The translations under genes and the position numbers were made by a program. Positions 38,792 to 47,847 of a stretch of DNA of 64,000 nucleotides are shown one piece after another. The DNA comes from Haloactinomyces albus (GTDB lineage Bacteria > Actinomycetota > Actinomycetes > Mycobacteriales > Pseudonocardiaceae). The notes beneath the pieces are model-generated. The model did not search any database, was not told the origin of the DNA, and saw nothing but the letters and a program-made list of their open reading frames with translations. The stretch is from NCBI RefSeq assembly GCF_031458135.1, contig NZ_JAVDXW010000001.1, forward strand, positions 4,774,001 to 4,838,000, read 5' to 3'. Position 1 is the stretch's first letter. The number at the start of each line of letters is the position of its first letter.

Positions 38792-40129
38792 TCAGTGCTG
38801 CGGAACGGCCTGTAGGTCGTTGTCCTTGCTTTCGGTGACGAACAGCAGCAGGATCGCGGCGCTGGCAAGGCAAATGGCCACCAGGTAGAGCATGACGCCG
38901 GAGACCGAACCGCCCGCCGATGCGGCCAGCGTGGCCACGATGACCGGGGTGAATCCGGCACCGAGCAGGCTCGCCAACTGGTAGCCGAGGGAGGCGCCGG
39001 TGTAGCGGGCCCTGGTGCCGAACTGCTCGGAGACGAACGCGGGCAGCGGCCCGAACGTCGCGCTCTGGCACAGCGACAGGCTGATCAGGAACGCGGCGAT
39101 GACGAGGGGGAAACTACCCGACTCCAACATGGCGAACACCGGGTAGGTCACCACGATCATCGTGACGAGACCGGCCAGCATCACCGGACGGCGCCCGATA
39201 CGGTCGGAGATCCAGGCGAACAGCAGGATGAAAAAGATCGCGGCGAACTGGCAGATCGCGAACGCCGCGAGGGCCTGTGACCGGGCCACGCCGTGCTCGG
39301 CGGCATGGTTGATCGCGAATGTCGAGAACAGCGCCTGCATCGCGAAGCCGGCCATGCAGACGAGTCCGCACAGAATCAGGTTCTTCGGGCGTTTCAACAC
39401 GGAAACGAGCGGAATCCGCTCCTTTTTCCGGGCTTTTTCCTGCTTCTCCTGCTGCTGCACGGCCTCCCGGAACAGGGGGCTTTCGGACACCCTGGCCCGT
39501 ACGAACAGGCCGATGCCCAGCATCACGGCCGAGAGCAGGAAGGGAATGCGCCAGCCCCAGGCCAGGAACTGCTCTTCGGGCAGCAGCCCGGCGATCGCGA
39601 GGGCAACGGTGCCGAGCGCCGCCCCGGTGGGAGCGCCTGCGTTGGTGAACGAGGCCGCGAAGCCACGGTGGGCACCTTTCACGTGCTCCAGCGACATGAG
39701 CGCGGCACCGCCCCATTCGCCACCCACGGCGATCCCCTGGCAGACGCGCAGCACGATGAGCATCACCGCCCCCCACGTTTCGATGGGCGGAATGAGGCCG
39801 ATGAGCGTGGAGGCGCCTCCCATGATGCTCATCGACAGGATGAGCATCTTCTTGCGGCCGAGGACATCGCCGAAGTGGCCGAAGATGATGCCCCCGAGGG
39901 GGCGTGAGAGGTAGGCGACGGCGAAGGTCGCATACGAGGTGATGATGCCCAGTGCCGGACTCAGGTTCGCGAAGAACACCGGGCCGAACACCAGCGACGC
40001 GGCGGTCGCGTACAGGATGAAGTCGTAGAACTCGATCGTGCTTCCGAGGTAGCTCGACAGCACGACCCGTCTGACCTCCTTTCTCCGCTGGTTCGGAGAG
40101 GAAGCCGGAGGGGCTTGCACGGTCGTCAT
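38792..40129 (-). CDS. MHS-type MFS transporter
   Basis: A complete 445-residue metabolite:H+ symporter with 12 helices. It has the MHS N-terminal signature SSYLGSTIEFYDF, GHFGDVLGRKK in loop 2-3, RVCQGIAVGGEWGGAAL in helix 4 and DRIGRRPVM in loop 8-9. It is closely similar to the partial carrier at the left edge. It lies 45 bp downstream of an aldehyde dehydrogenase gene and ends against a GMC oxidoreductase remnant. Likely an importer of a carboxylic acid for the cluster to its right. Confidence 0.92.
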   Translation of the reverse strand: MTTVQAPPASSPNQRRKEVRRVVLSSYLGSTIEFYDFILYATAASLVFGPVFFANLSPALGIITSYATFAVAYLSRPLGGIIFGHFGDVLGRKKMLILSMSIMGGASTLIGLIPPIETWGAVMLIVLRVCQGIAVGGEWGGAALMSLEHVKGAHRGFAASFTNAGAPTGAALGTVALAIAGLLPEEQFLAWGWRIPFLLSAVMLGIGLFVRARVSESPLFREAVQQQEKQEKARKKERIPLVSVLKRPKNLILCGLVCMAGFAMQALFSTFAINHAAEHGVARSQALAAFAICQFAAIFFILLFAWISDRIGRRPVMLAGLVTMIVVTYPVFAMLESGSFPLVIAAFLISLSLCQSATFGPLPAFVSEQFGTRARYTGASLGYQLASLLGAGFTPVIVATLAASAGGSVSGVMLYLVAICLASAAILLLFVTESKDNDLQAVPQH

Positions 40130-40174
40130 GAATACTCCATGGGGCCGGGGTCCGAGGGGAATGCGGAGGGTTGA

Positions 40175-41635
40175 TCAAAAGGGGTAGTGCGGCACGTCGC
40201 CGCGCATGGTGATCCAGCGGGTCTCGGTGAACGCCTCGATGCTGTTCGCAGCACCGCCGAAGCGAGCACCGTTGCCCGAGGCCCCGAAACCGCCGAAGGG
40301 AATGTTCGCCTCATCGTCCACGGTCTGGTCGTTGATGTGGGCGATGCCGGTGGGCACCCGTTCGGCGATCGCGAGTCCCTGCGCGAGGTCGCGGGTGAAG
40401 ATGCCCAGGGACAGGCCGTATTCGGAATCCGCGGCGAGCCGTACGGCCTCGTCGAGTGTCGAGAACGGCACGACCGGGGCCACGGGGCCGAACACCTCGT
40501 CGGCGTAGGCGGGTGCGGTAGTGGGAACGTCGGCGAGCACCGTGGGCCGGTAGCACAGCCCCTCGTAGGTTCCTCCTGCTGCCAGGCGTGCCCCGGCGTC
40601 GACCGAGGCGGTGACCATGTCGTGGATGATGTCCCGCTGCTGCCGGTCGATGACCGGACCGAGGGCGACCTGCTCGGTGGCCGGGTTCCCGACCGGCAGG
40701 GCCTCGGCTTTCTCCGCCAACCGGGAGACGTAGGCCTCGTAGTGGGACTCGTGGACGAGGTGGCGCCCGGTGGTCATGCAGACCTGGCCCTGGTGCAGGA
40801 AGGACCCGGCCGCACCGGCTGCGACGGTGGGTTCGAGATCGGCGTCTTCGGTGACGATGATGGCCGAGTTACCGCCGAGTTCCAGGTGCACGCGCTTGAG
40901 GTTGCGGGAGGCGGCCTCGCCGACGTGCCTCCCTGCGGCCGTGGAGCCGGTGAAGGAGACCACGCGGACGTGCGGGTCCTCGACCACCGCCTTGCCGACC
41001 TCGGTGTCGCCGGGCAGCACCGACAGTACTCCTTCGGGAAGGCCGGCTTCCTCGAAGATCCTCGCCAGGGCAATGCCCCCCGAGACGGCCGTGCGGACAT
41101 CCGGTTTGAGCACCACCGCGTTGCCCAGGGCCAGCGCCGGTGCCACCGAGCGGATGGACAGGATGAGCGGAAAGTTGAACGGTGCGATGACACCGACCAC
41201 ACCGGCGGGCACTCGCCGCGCCATGCTCAACCGGGACTGCTCACTCGGCAGGGTTTCCCCGTGCGGATGCGACGGGAGGGCGGCCCCCTCGAAACATTCC
41301 TGCGCCGCGGCGTGCGTTTCCATCCGAGCCTTGGCGCGCAGCGAGCCCGCCTCGGCAATCAGCCAATCCTCGATCTCGGTGGCGTGCTGCTGCCAGAGCT
41401 CGCCTGCGCGGCGCAGCACCGCGGAGCGCTCGGTATGCGGCAGCGCCGCCCAGTCGCGCTGGGCCCGAGTGGCGCGTTCGGTGGCCCGGGCCAGGTCGCC
41501 GGGATCGGCCATACCGACGTTCCCCAGGGAGGTGCCCGTGGCCGGTGCGGTGACCTCGTGTTCGCCACCGCTGCCGCGGACCCAACCCGAGGCGTGGATC
41601 CTGCCGTTCCAGATGCTTTCGTCGAGCAGACCCAT
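40175..41635 (-). CDS. aldehyde dehydrogenase (benzaldehyde/vanillin dehydrogenase-like)
   Basis: A 486-residue NAD(P)+-dependent aldehyde dehydrogenase. The general base Glu252 is in LELGGNS and the nucleophile Cys286 in GQVCMTTGR, with the normal spacing of 34. The cofactor region APFNFPLILSIRSV and VVLKPD is intact. The ATG at 41635 follows AAGGAG at six bases; the longer open frame upstream is not conserved in type. Resembles the aromatic aldehyde dehydrogenases (vanillin, benzaldehyde), so a ring aldehyde is a plausible substrate; this is family resemblance only. Confidence 0.9.
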   Translation of the reverse strand: MGLLDESIWNGRIHASGWVRGSGGEHEVTAPATGTSLGNVGMADPGDLARATERATRAQRDWAALPHTERSAVLRRAGELWQQHATEIEDWLIAEAGSLRAKARMETHAAAQECFEGAALPSHPHGETLPSEQSRLSMARRVPAGVVGVIAPFNFPLILSIRSVAPALALGNAVVLKPDVRTAVSGGIALARIFEEAGLPEGVLSVLPGDTEVGKAVVEDPHVRVVSFTGSTAAGRHVGEAASRNLKRVHLELGGNSAIIVTEDADLEPTVAAGAAGSFLHQGQVCMTTGRHLVHESHYEAYVSRLAEKAEALPVGNPATEQVALGPVIDRQQRDIIHDMVTASVDAGARLAAGGTYEGLCYRPTVLADVPTTAPAYADEVFGPVAPVVPFSTLDEAVRLAADSEYGLSLGIFTRDLAQGLAIAERVPTGIAHINDQTVDDEANIPFGGFGASGNGARFGGAANSIEAFTETRWITMRGDVPHYPF

Positions 41636-41732
41636 TACCGGCTCCTTCGTCATGACCGTTCGGAGTGTCGTGTCGTGCGGTTGCGGGAAATCCGATCCCG
41701 CTTCTTCATTCGTGTGCTGTCTCCGCCCGCCT

Positions 41733-42905
41733 TCAGCGGCTTCCTTCCGCCACGTGTGCGACGGCGCCGCTGGTGAGTAACTCCTGCGCCTGCGCCACGC
41801 CCCAGTCACCGAGAATCCGGCCGGGGTCGTCGTCGCCGGGGGCCGGGGGAGAGTGGGGGAGACCGGTACGGGTGCGGCTGAACCGTGGTGCCGGGGCCGG
41901 TTCGGGATGTCCGTCGCGGTCGACGAACGTCTCCCGGGCCCGCAGATGCTCGTGCTGCGGCGCTTCGTTCAGGGACAGCACCGGGTAGGCACAGGCATCG
42001 GCCCCGCTGAAGATCTCGGCCCACTCCTCGCGAGTGCGGGCAGCGAAGGACCCGGCCAGGCGTGCTCGCAGTACCGGCCATCGCGCGCGATCCCATTGCT
42101 CCGGCAGCTCCGGATCGCCGTCCAAACCCAGCCCGGCCAGGAGCCGGGCGTAGAACGGGGCCTCCAGGGCCGCCACCGCCATGTACCGCCCGTCGGAGGT
42201 CGCGTAGACGTCGACGAACGGGGCTCCGGAGTCGATGAGGTTCGTGCCCCGTTCGTCGCGCCACGCCCCTCCCGCCAGCAGGGAATACGGTGAGGTCATC
42301 AGGTGGGACACGCCGTCGACGATGGCCGCGTCCACCACTTGGCCCTGCCCGGAGTGGGTGGATTCCCACAGCGCGGCGAGTACGCCGGAGACGAGATACA
42401 TGGCCCCGCCGCCGAAGTCGCCGACCAGGCTCAACGGGAGCTGGGGTGGCCCGCCCGCGCGGCCGATCGCGTGCAGCGCACCGGTCAGCGCGAGGTAGTT
42501 GGGATCGTGCCCGGCCCGCTGCGCCAGCGGACCGTCCTGACCCCATCCCGTCATCCGGCCGTAGATCAGCGCCGGGTTGTGTGCCCAGCAGTCCTGCGGA
42601 CCGACACCGAGCCGTTCGGCGACCCCGGGGCGGTAGCCCTCGAGCAGCACGTCGGCCCGCTCGGCCAGTCCCAGCACGACCTCGGCCCCGCCCGGATGTT
42701 TCAGGTCGGCACTGATCATGCGCTTGCCGCGTTGCAGGGTGTCCCGGTGCGGGTCGACGGGCATCGTGAAACCCGCGCCTGCCCGCTCGACACGCACGAC
42801 CTCGGCTCCCTGATCGGCCAGGAACATCGCCGCGAACGGGGCCGGGCCGAGCCCGGCCAGTTCCACCACTCTCAGACCCGACAGCGGTCCGGTGCGGTCG
42901 GTCAT
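41733..42905 (-). CDS. class III CoA-transferase/racemase (CaiB/BaiF family)
   Basis: A 390-residue member of the formyl-CoA transferase/alpha-methylacyl-CoA racemase family. It starts MTDRTGPLSGLRVVELAGLGPAPFAAMFLADQGAEVVRVE and has GMTGWGQDGP-like RMTGWGQDGPLAQRAGHDPNY, which resembles the racemase branch (HDPNY with catalytic His/Asp). Starts 2 bp after the stop of the enolase-superfamily gene. It may epimerise a 2-methyl-branched acyl-CoA or move CoA between acids. Confidence 0.9.
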   Translation of the reverse strand: MTDRTGPLSGLRVVELAGLGPAPFAAMFLADQGAEVVRVERAGAGFTMPVDPHRDTLQRGKRMISADLKHPGGAEVVLGLAERADVLLEGYRPGVAERLGVGPQDCWAHNPALIYGRMTGWGQDGPLAQRAGHDPNYLALTGALHAIGRAGGPPQLPLSLVGDFGGGAMYLVSGVLAALWESTHSGQGQVVDAAIVDGVSHLMTSPYSLLAGGAWRDERGTNLIDSGAPFVDVYATSDGRYMAVAALEAPFYARLLAGLGLDGDPELPEQWDRARWPVLRARLAGSFAARTREEWAEIFSGADACAYPVLSLNEAPQHEHLRARETFVDRDGHPEPAPAPRFSRTRTGLPHSPPAPGDDDPGRILGDWGVAQAQELLTSGAVAHVAEGSR

Positions 42906-42907
42906 CG

Positions 42908-44077
42908 TCACTGCACCACCCGGCTGGTCTTGTCCCGGGTGATGTTGCGGGCGATGAAGTCCTCGTTCAGCTCGATACCGAAGCCAGGACCCTCGTTCGG
43001 ATAGAGCTCGCCGCCGGAGAACACGGGAACGTTGCGGGCGATGTCGTCGGGAGTTCCCTCCGCGTCGGTGTCCCACTGGCCGTGGATGATCAGCGGCCCG
43101 AGATTTTCGTGGGTGAACTGCGAGGCCCACTGGTTGGCGATCATGAGGTGAGCCGAGGGGCTGGCTTCCAAACCCGAACCGATCATGCAGCCGCTCATCA
43201 CCGGCATATCGGCAAGTCGGGCCATCGTCAGCCAGCGCTGTGCTTTCAGCAGCCCGCCTGCCTTTTGCATCTTGATGAACAGGCCGTCGGCGGCGCGGCG
43301 GTCGATGATCTCCTTGAGGTGGTGCAGTTCCTGGGCCGACTCGTCGGCGAAGATCGGGGTGCCGACCTTGTCCCGCAGGCGTGCCAGCCCCTCGATGTCC
43401 CAGTGCGGCAGCGGCTGCTCGATGCACTCGAGGTGGTAGGGGTCGAGCTTGCGCAGGGTTTTCAGGGCCTGGTCGTAGTTCCAGAACCCGTTGACGTCGA
43501 CGGTCAGGCGCACGTCATCGCCGACCGCCTCGCGGACCGCCTTGACCGTGGCGACGTCGTCGTCGATGCTGCCGTGCCCGGTTTTCAACTTGATCAGGCA
43601 GAAGCCCTTCTCCAGCGCGGTCAGCGCCTCGGGCACGACCTGTTCGGGTGAACCGGCCGAGGTGACCCATCCCTGCACCGACGCCTCGGCGCACCGGCCG
43701 CCGAGCAACTGGTAGACGGGGACGTCGAGAAGCTTGCCCTTGAGGTCGTGCAACGCGAAGTCGACGGTGGCCTTGGCCTGGTTGTTCTCCCGGACGAACA
43801 TGTCCATCCATCCGACGATCTTTTCGATGTCGCGCGGGTCCTGGCCGATCAGGAAACGTGGAGCGATGTGCTCACAGAGCATGCCGATGATCGATTCCTG
43901 TGTTTCACCCCGATACCACGTGGAGGTGTCGCCGGAATCGGCGAACCCGACGTATCCCTCGTCGGTGTGGACTTTCACCACCACGCTGTCGATACCGGTG
44001 ATGTGGGTCCCCGGCATCACGAATGGCTTCTGCAGCGGTGTGGTGACCGGGAGCGCTTCGACCTTGGTGATCTTCAT
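42908..44077 (-). CDS. enolase-superfamily enzyme of muconate-cycloisomerase type
   Basis: A 389-residue mandelate racemase/muconate lactonising enzyme family protein. It has the catalytic residues of the MLE subgroup: Lys163/Lys165 (IKLKTG), Asp194 (VDVNG), Glu220 (IEQPL), Asp245 (FADES) and Lys269 (IKMQKAGG). The substrate loop differs from CatB at 11772. Members act as cycloisomerases, N-acylamino acid or dipeptide epimerases, or betaine epimerases, so the reaction is not fixed. It sits between two CoA-transferases on the minus strand; upstream are three 20-bp repeats. Confidence 0.88.
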   Translation of the reverse strand: MKITKVEALPVTTPLQKPFVMPGTHITGIDSVVVKVHTDEGYVGFADSGDTSTWYRGETQESIIGMLCEHIAPRFLIGQDPRDIEKIVGWMDMFVRENNQAKATVDFALHDLKGKLLDVPVYQLLGGRCAEASVQGWVTSAGSPEQVVPEALTALEKGFCLIKLKTGHGSIDDDVATVKAVREAVGDDVRLTVDVNGFWNYDQALKTLRKLDPYHLECIEQPLPHWDIEGLARLRDKVGTPIFADESAQELHHLKEIIDRRAADGLFIKMQKAGGLLKAQRWLTMARLADMPVMSGCMIGSGLEASPSAHLMIANQWASQFTHENLGPLIIHGQWDTDAEGTPDDIARNVPVFSGGELYPNEGPGFGIELNEDFIARNITRDKTSRVVQ

Positions 44078-44089
44078 GATGATTCGGCC

Positions 44090-44149
44090 TCCGAAAGGGG
44101 AAGGAACTGTCCGAAAGGGAGAAGAAACGTCCTAAAGGGACCGCGGCGA
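44090..44149. repeat. three imperfect 20-bp tandem repeats
   Basis: Units at 44090-44109, 44110-44129 and 44130-44149 each begin TCCGAAAGGG or TCCTAAAGGG with the remainder drifting. They fill the gap between a CoA-transferase stop and the enolase-superfamily start on the minus strand, where they might affect the leader of the second gene. Confidence 0.7.
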
Positions 44150-44150
44150 T

Positions 44151-45383
44151 TCACGAGGCGGTCGGGGCGCGGCTGTCGTGCCCGATTTCGCCGAGGATCT
44201 CCTCGGTGTGCTCGCCGAGTAGCGGCGCCCGCCGGACGACGGCGCCGGGCGTGCGGGAGAGTTTGGCCGCTACTCCGGGGACGGCGACCGCACGACCGGT
44301 GCCCGGCTGCTCGACCCGCGGCAGCATCTCGCGGGCGGCGAAGTGCGGGTCCGCGAAGATGTCGGCGGCATTGTGGATGGGTCCGAGGGGCACCTCGCCG
44401 CCGAGGAGGTCGATCAGTTCGGCGACGGTGTGCCTGCGGGTCCAGTCCTCGACCACCTCGTAGACGGCCTCGCGGTTTTCCCAGCGAGCATGATCGGTGG
44501 CGAATCGCGGATCCTCGACCAGTTCGGGTCTTCCCATGATCCCGCACAGCTTGGTCCACTGCGGATTGTGCGGGGCGCCGAGGGTCACGACACCGTCCTT
44601 GGCCTTGACCGTGTCGAACGGGGCGAAGCCCGCCAACTGGTTGCCGTTGGGCACCGGGACCTCGCCGGTGTGGGCGAAGGTGTTGACCACGACCTCCGAC
44701 AGCGCCAGGACACTGTCCACCATCGCCACGTCGACGTACTGACCCTGCGCGGACTGCCGGGCTTCCCAGAGAGCCGTCATGGTGCCGAAGGCGGCGAACA
44801 GGGCCGGGATGGTGTCACCGAGCCCGGAACCGGCGCGGACCGGAGTGTTCTCGTCCGGGCCGGTGATGCTCATCAGCCCGCCCATGGCCTGAGCGATGAT
44901 GTCGAAGGCGGGCCAGGAGCCGTAGGGGCTCCGTCCGCCTCGCGCGTCGCCGAAACCGCGGATGGAGGTGTAGACGAGCCGGGGATTGCGCCGGGACAGC
45001 TCCTCGTAGCTCAGGCCGAACCGCTCCATGACCCCGGCGCTGAAGTTCTCCACCAGCGCGTCGGCGTCGTCGACCAACTGCAGCAGCACGTCGCGGTCGG
45101 CGGCCGTTTTCAGGTCGAGCACGATGCTGCGCTTGTTGCGGTTGGCCGACTGGAACACACCGCCGTAGGCCCGGGTCTCGTCCTCGTCGCCGTACGGTCC
45201 GGTGGCCCGGAGCATGTCCCCGCGCGGCGGTTCGACCTTGACGACGTCCGCGCCGTGATCGGCCAGCAGGGAGGTGCAGAACGGGCCTGCCAGCGCCTGG
45301 GTCAGGTCGATGACCCGCAATCCTTCGAGACTGCGCCGCCCGGCCACGGATCCCTGCTCGGCTGCGGAGTTTGGTGTGGGCAT
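44151..45383 (-). CDS. class III CoA-transferase (CaiB/BaiF family)
   Basis: A 410-residue acyl-CoA:carboxylate CoA-transferase. LEGLRVIDLTQALAGPFCTSLLADHGADVVKVEPPRGD at the N-terminus and RNKRSIVLDLKT are typical, with the catalytic-aspartate region VENFSAGVMERFGL. The ATG overlaps the stop of the acyl-CoA dehydrogenase by one base (TGATG). It is a transferase-branch member, unlike the racemase-like copy at 41733. Probably activates the carboxylic acid that the neighbouring dehydrogenase then oxidises. Confidence 0.9.
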   Translation of the reverse strand: MPTPNSAAEQGSVAGRRSLEGLRVIDLTQALAGPFCTSLLADHGADVVKVEPPRGDMLRATGPYGDEDETRAYGGVFQSANRNKRSIVLDLKTAADRDVLLQLVDDADALVENFSAGVMERFGLSYEELSRRNPRLVYTSIRGFGDARGGRSPYGSWPAFDIIAQAMGGLMSITGPDENTPVRAGSGLGDTIPALFAAFGTMTALWEARQSAQGQYVDVAMVDSVLALSEVVVNTFAHTGEVPVPNGNQLAGFAPFDTVKAKDGVVTLGAPHNPQWTKLCGIMGRPELVEDPRFATDHARWENREAVYEVVEDWTRRHTVAELIDLLGGEVPLGPIHNAADIFADPHFAAREMLPRVEQPGTGRAVAVPGVAAKLSRTPGAVVRRAPLLGEHTEEILGEIGHDSRAPTAS

Positions 45384-46570
45384 CAGCGGAACTCCTTACC
45401 GAGCAGCGAACGGCCGATGACGACCTTCTGGATCTGCGGGGTGCCCTCGCCGATCTCCAGGCCCGAGACGTCGCGCAGCATCGCCTGGAAGGGCAGTTCC
45501 TCGGAGTAGCCGCTGTGCCCGTGCAGGACGATGCAGTCGCGCACTGCCTTGATCGAGATGTCGGTGACCCACCACTTGACCATCGCGGCCTCCCTGGTGA
45601 AGGGGAGATCGGCGTCGGCCAGCGAGAGTGCACGATAGGTGAGCCAGCGTCCGGCCTCCAGCGTGGTGGCGTGCTCGGCGATCGGAAACGACACCCCCTG
45701 GTTGTGCGCCACGGCCTTGCCGAAAGCCTCCCGCTGCCGCACGTAGTCGATGCTCAGGTCGAGCGCCCTGCGCGCCACCCCGGAGGCCATCAGACCGATC
45801 ACCGAGCGCGTGTAGTCGAACTCGCGCATGACGAGCCGGAAGCCGTCCCCGACACCGCCGAGGACCAACTCGTCCGGAACGAACACGTCCTCCAGGAAGA
45901 CCCCGGCGCGGCCGAGGGGTTTCCAGCCGACATCGGCGAACTTCTGCATGCCGACGCCGGTGCTGTCGAGCGGCACCAGGAACGCGGTGATCCCGCCCTC
46001 GCCGTCGGTGCCGCCGTCGACGCGTGCGAACGTGATCATCGCCTTGGCGTGCGGGGCGAAGGTGATCGAGGTTTTCTCGCCGTTGAGGATCCACCCACCC
46101 TCGGTGCGTTCGGCGCGCATCCGCATCGCCGCCGCGTCGGAACCGCTTCCGGGTTCGGTCAGGCCGAGCGCGACGATGTGCTCGCCGCCTACGATGCCGG
46201 GCACCCAGTCCTCGGCCACGTGCGCGGGCAGGAAGCGTTCCAGCAGCGGAGCGGTGAGGTTGCAGGTGTAGGCCAGTTGCGACAGGTAGAAGTCGGCATA
46301 GGCGAGTTCCTCGTGGGCGATGCCGAGGTGGGTCTTGGTCAACTGCTCACCGATGACGCCCTGACCGCCGAATTTCTCCGAGGTGCCGAGACCGAGGAAG
46401 CCCTGCGCGCCCATCCGCTGTGCCATCTCCCACGGGAACTCCTCGCTGTGGGCACGATCGAGGTACCCGTCGCTGTACGGGGCGGCGAAGCCGCGCACCC
46501 ACTCGGCGAACTCCTCGTGTTCGTCGGCGAAGAGGACCGGGGGGCGTACCGTTTCCGGGGTCTCGGTCAT
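45383..46570 (-). CDS. acyl-CoA dehydrogenase
   Basis: A 395-residue FAD enzyme with the central signature LTEPGSGSDAAAM, the FAD-binding Arg/Gln helix RQREAFGKAVAHNQGV, and the C-terminal IVLHGHSGYSEELPFQAMLRDVSG ending EGTPQIQKVVIGRSLLG. The ATG at 46570 follows GAAAGGAG. First gene of the minus-strand CoA cluster and translationally coupled to the CoA-transferase. It is not a close copy of the dehydrogenase at 2355. Substrate unknown. Confidence 0.93.
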   Translation of the reverse strand: MTETPETVRPPVLFADEHEEFAEWVRGFAAPYSDGYLDRAHSEEFPWEMAQRMGAQGFLGLGTSEKFGGQGVIGEQLTKTHLGIAHEELAYADFYLSQLAYTCNLTAPLLERFLPAHVAEDWVPGIVGGEHIVALGLTEPGSGSDAAAMRMRAERTEGGWILNGEKTSITFAPHAKAMITFARVDGGTDGEGGITAFLVPLDSTGVGMQKFADVGWKPLGRAGVFLEDVFVPDELVLGGVGDGFRLVMREFDYTRSVIGLMASGVARRALDLSIDYVRQREAFGKAVAHNQGVSFPIAEHATTLEAGRWLTYRALSLADADLPFTREAAMVKWWVTDISIKAVRDCIVLHGHSGYSEELPFQAMLRDVSGLEIGEGTPQIQKVVIGRSLLGKEFR

Positions 46571-46839
46571 GCGGGTCTCCTTTCGAGCGCACTCCTGCCA
46601 CGCGCGAAACACCGGTTTTTTGCCGGATGCCTCGCGGGAGGTCTTTTTGCGGATGCGGGAAATACCGGGTGTGTCCCGCTTTTCGGCGTGAGCCGTTTCG
46701 GATTCGTGGTGTCCCGAGCACGGTGGGGAGCTCGGCTCCCGGTGTGGGCACCGTCACCGATGGCCAAAGTATGTCGAAGACCCCATCCGCTGAATAGCAC
46801 AGGAATGTGCGCATTTTCTTGAGTGGAGCTGAAGAAGCG

Positions 46840-47787
46840 TTATTTTCGCAGCTCACCGTCCTCGTGTTCTTGCGTGCGGGTGGTGGCGAAGCGGATGAAC
46901 TCGCGGGCCACGCGGCTGAGCATGGCCTCCTGCTGCCAGGCGATGACCAGGGACACGGGATCCAGCACAGGGGCGTCGATCCGACGGGAGACGACCTCGA
47001 AGCCCTCGTAGGTGACCCAGGTGCGGGGCTGTTGCAGCATCAGCGTCCAGCCCAGACCGCGTCCGACCAGTGCGCGGACCGTCTCGAAGTTCGAGGTTCG
47101 GTAGGAGATCCGAGGGGTGAACCCGGCCCGGCCGCACATCTGCATGGCGTGATTCGAACTGGGCGAGGTGTCCAGCAGCACCATGGGCTCGGAGGCCATC
47201 GCCGTGAGATCGAGCGGCTCGGACGAATGCGCTCGGGGGTGATCGGCGGGAAGCAGGATCGTGGGGCTGCGCCGGGTCAGTACCGCCGTGTGCCACTCCT
47301 CGGGAAGATCCAGGTCGTAGACGATCACGGTGTCGAGTTCGCCGCGCTGGAGTCCCCGGACCAGCTGGTCCAGCGTCTGCTCGTGAAACTCCATGGAGAC
47401 GCCGGGGTGGTCGGTGGTGAACTCGTACAGCAGCATGGGCAGGATCGTCGGCCCGATGGTCGGGTAGCAGCCGACCGAGATCCGCCCCGTGAGCTCTCCC
47501 CGCGTGCCGGTGATGTCGGATTCCAGCTCGAAGGACTGGTGCAGGATGGCGCGGGCACGTACGAGTGCTGCTTCTCCGGTGGGCGTCAGCTGCACGCCGT
47601 GCGCTCGCCGCCGCACGCACAGTTGCGACCGGAGAGCTTTTTCCAACTCGGTGATCGCCAGCGACACCGCGGACTGCGAGACGAACAGCCGCTCGGCGGC
47701 ACCGCTGATGGTGCCGGTTTCGGCGACCGCGACGAAGGTGGACAGCTGCCGCATGGTGAAAGCGGGAGGTGTGTTCAGCGGCGCCAT
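46840..47787 (-). CDS. LysR-family regulator
   Basis: A roughly 315-residue LysR protein: HTH region FTMRQLSTFVAVAETGTISGAAERLFVSQSAVSLAITELE followed by a co-inducer-binding domain. ATG at 47787 is adopted; a second ATG at 47754 (MRQLSTF) is possible and neither has a strong ribosome site. It lies 270 bp upstream of, and in the same direction as, the acyl-CoA dehydrogenase/CoA-transferase cluster, which it may control. Confidence 0.88.
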   Translation of the reverse strand: MAPLNTPPAFTMRQLSTFVAVAETGTISGAAERLFVSQSAVSLAITELEKALRSQLCVRRRAHGVQLTPTGEAALVRARAILHQSFELESDITGTRGELTGRISVGCYPTIGPTILPMLLYEFTTDHPGVSMEFHEQTLDQLVRGLQRGELDTVIVYDLDLPEEWHTAVLTRRSPTILLPADHPRAHSSEPLDLTAMASEPMVLLDTSPSSNHAMQMCGRAGFTPRISYRTSNFETVRALVGRGLGWTLMLQQPRTWVTYEGFEVVSRRIDAPVLDPVSLVIAWQQEAMLSRVAREFIRFATTRTQEHEDGELRK

Positions 47788-47847
47788 TGCCGCACCATAC
47801 TCGGTGGCTTCCGCGAGGCGCTCCCAGCGTGGGAGCAAAAACCCTGG

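Noticed and set aside
38787-38961. Possible N-terminal extension of the GMC remnant into the MHS gene
   Set aside because: The extra residues are a shifted reading of the end of the MHS transporter and carry no FAD-binding motif.
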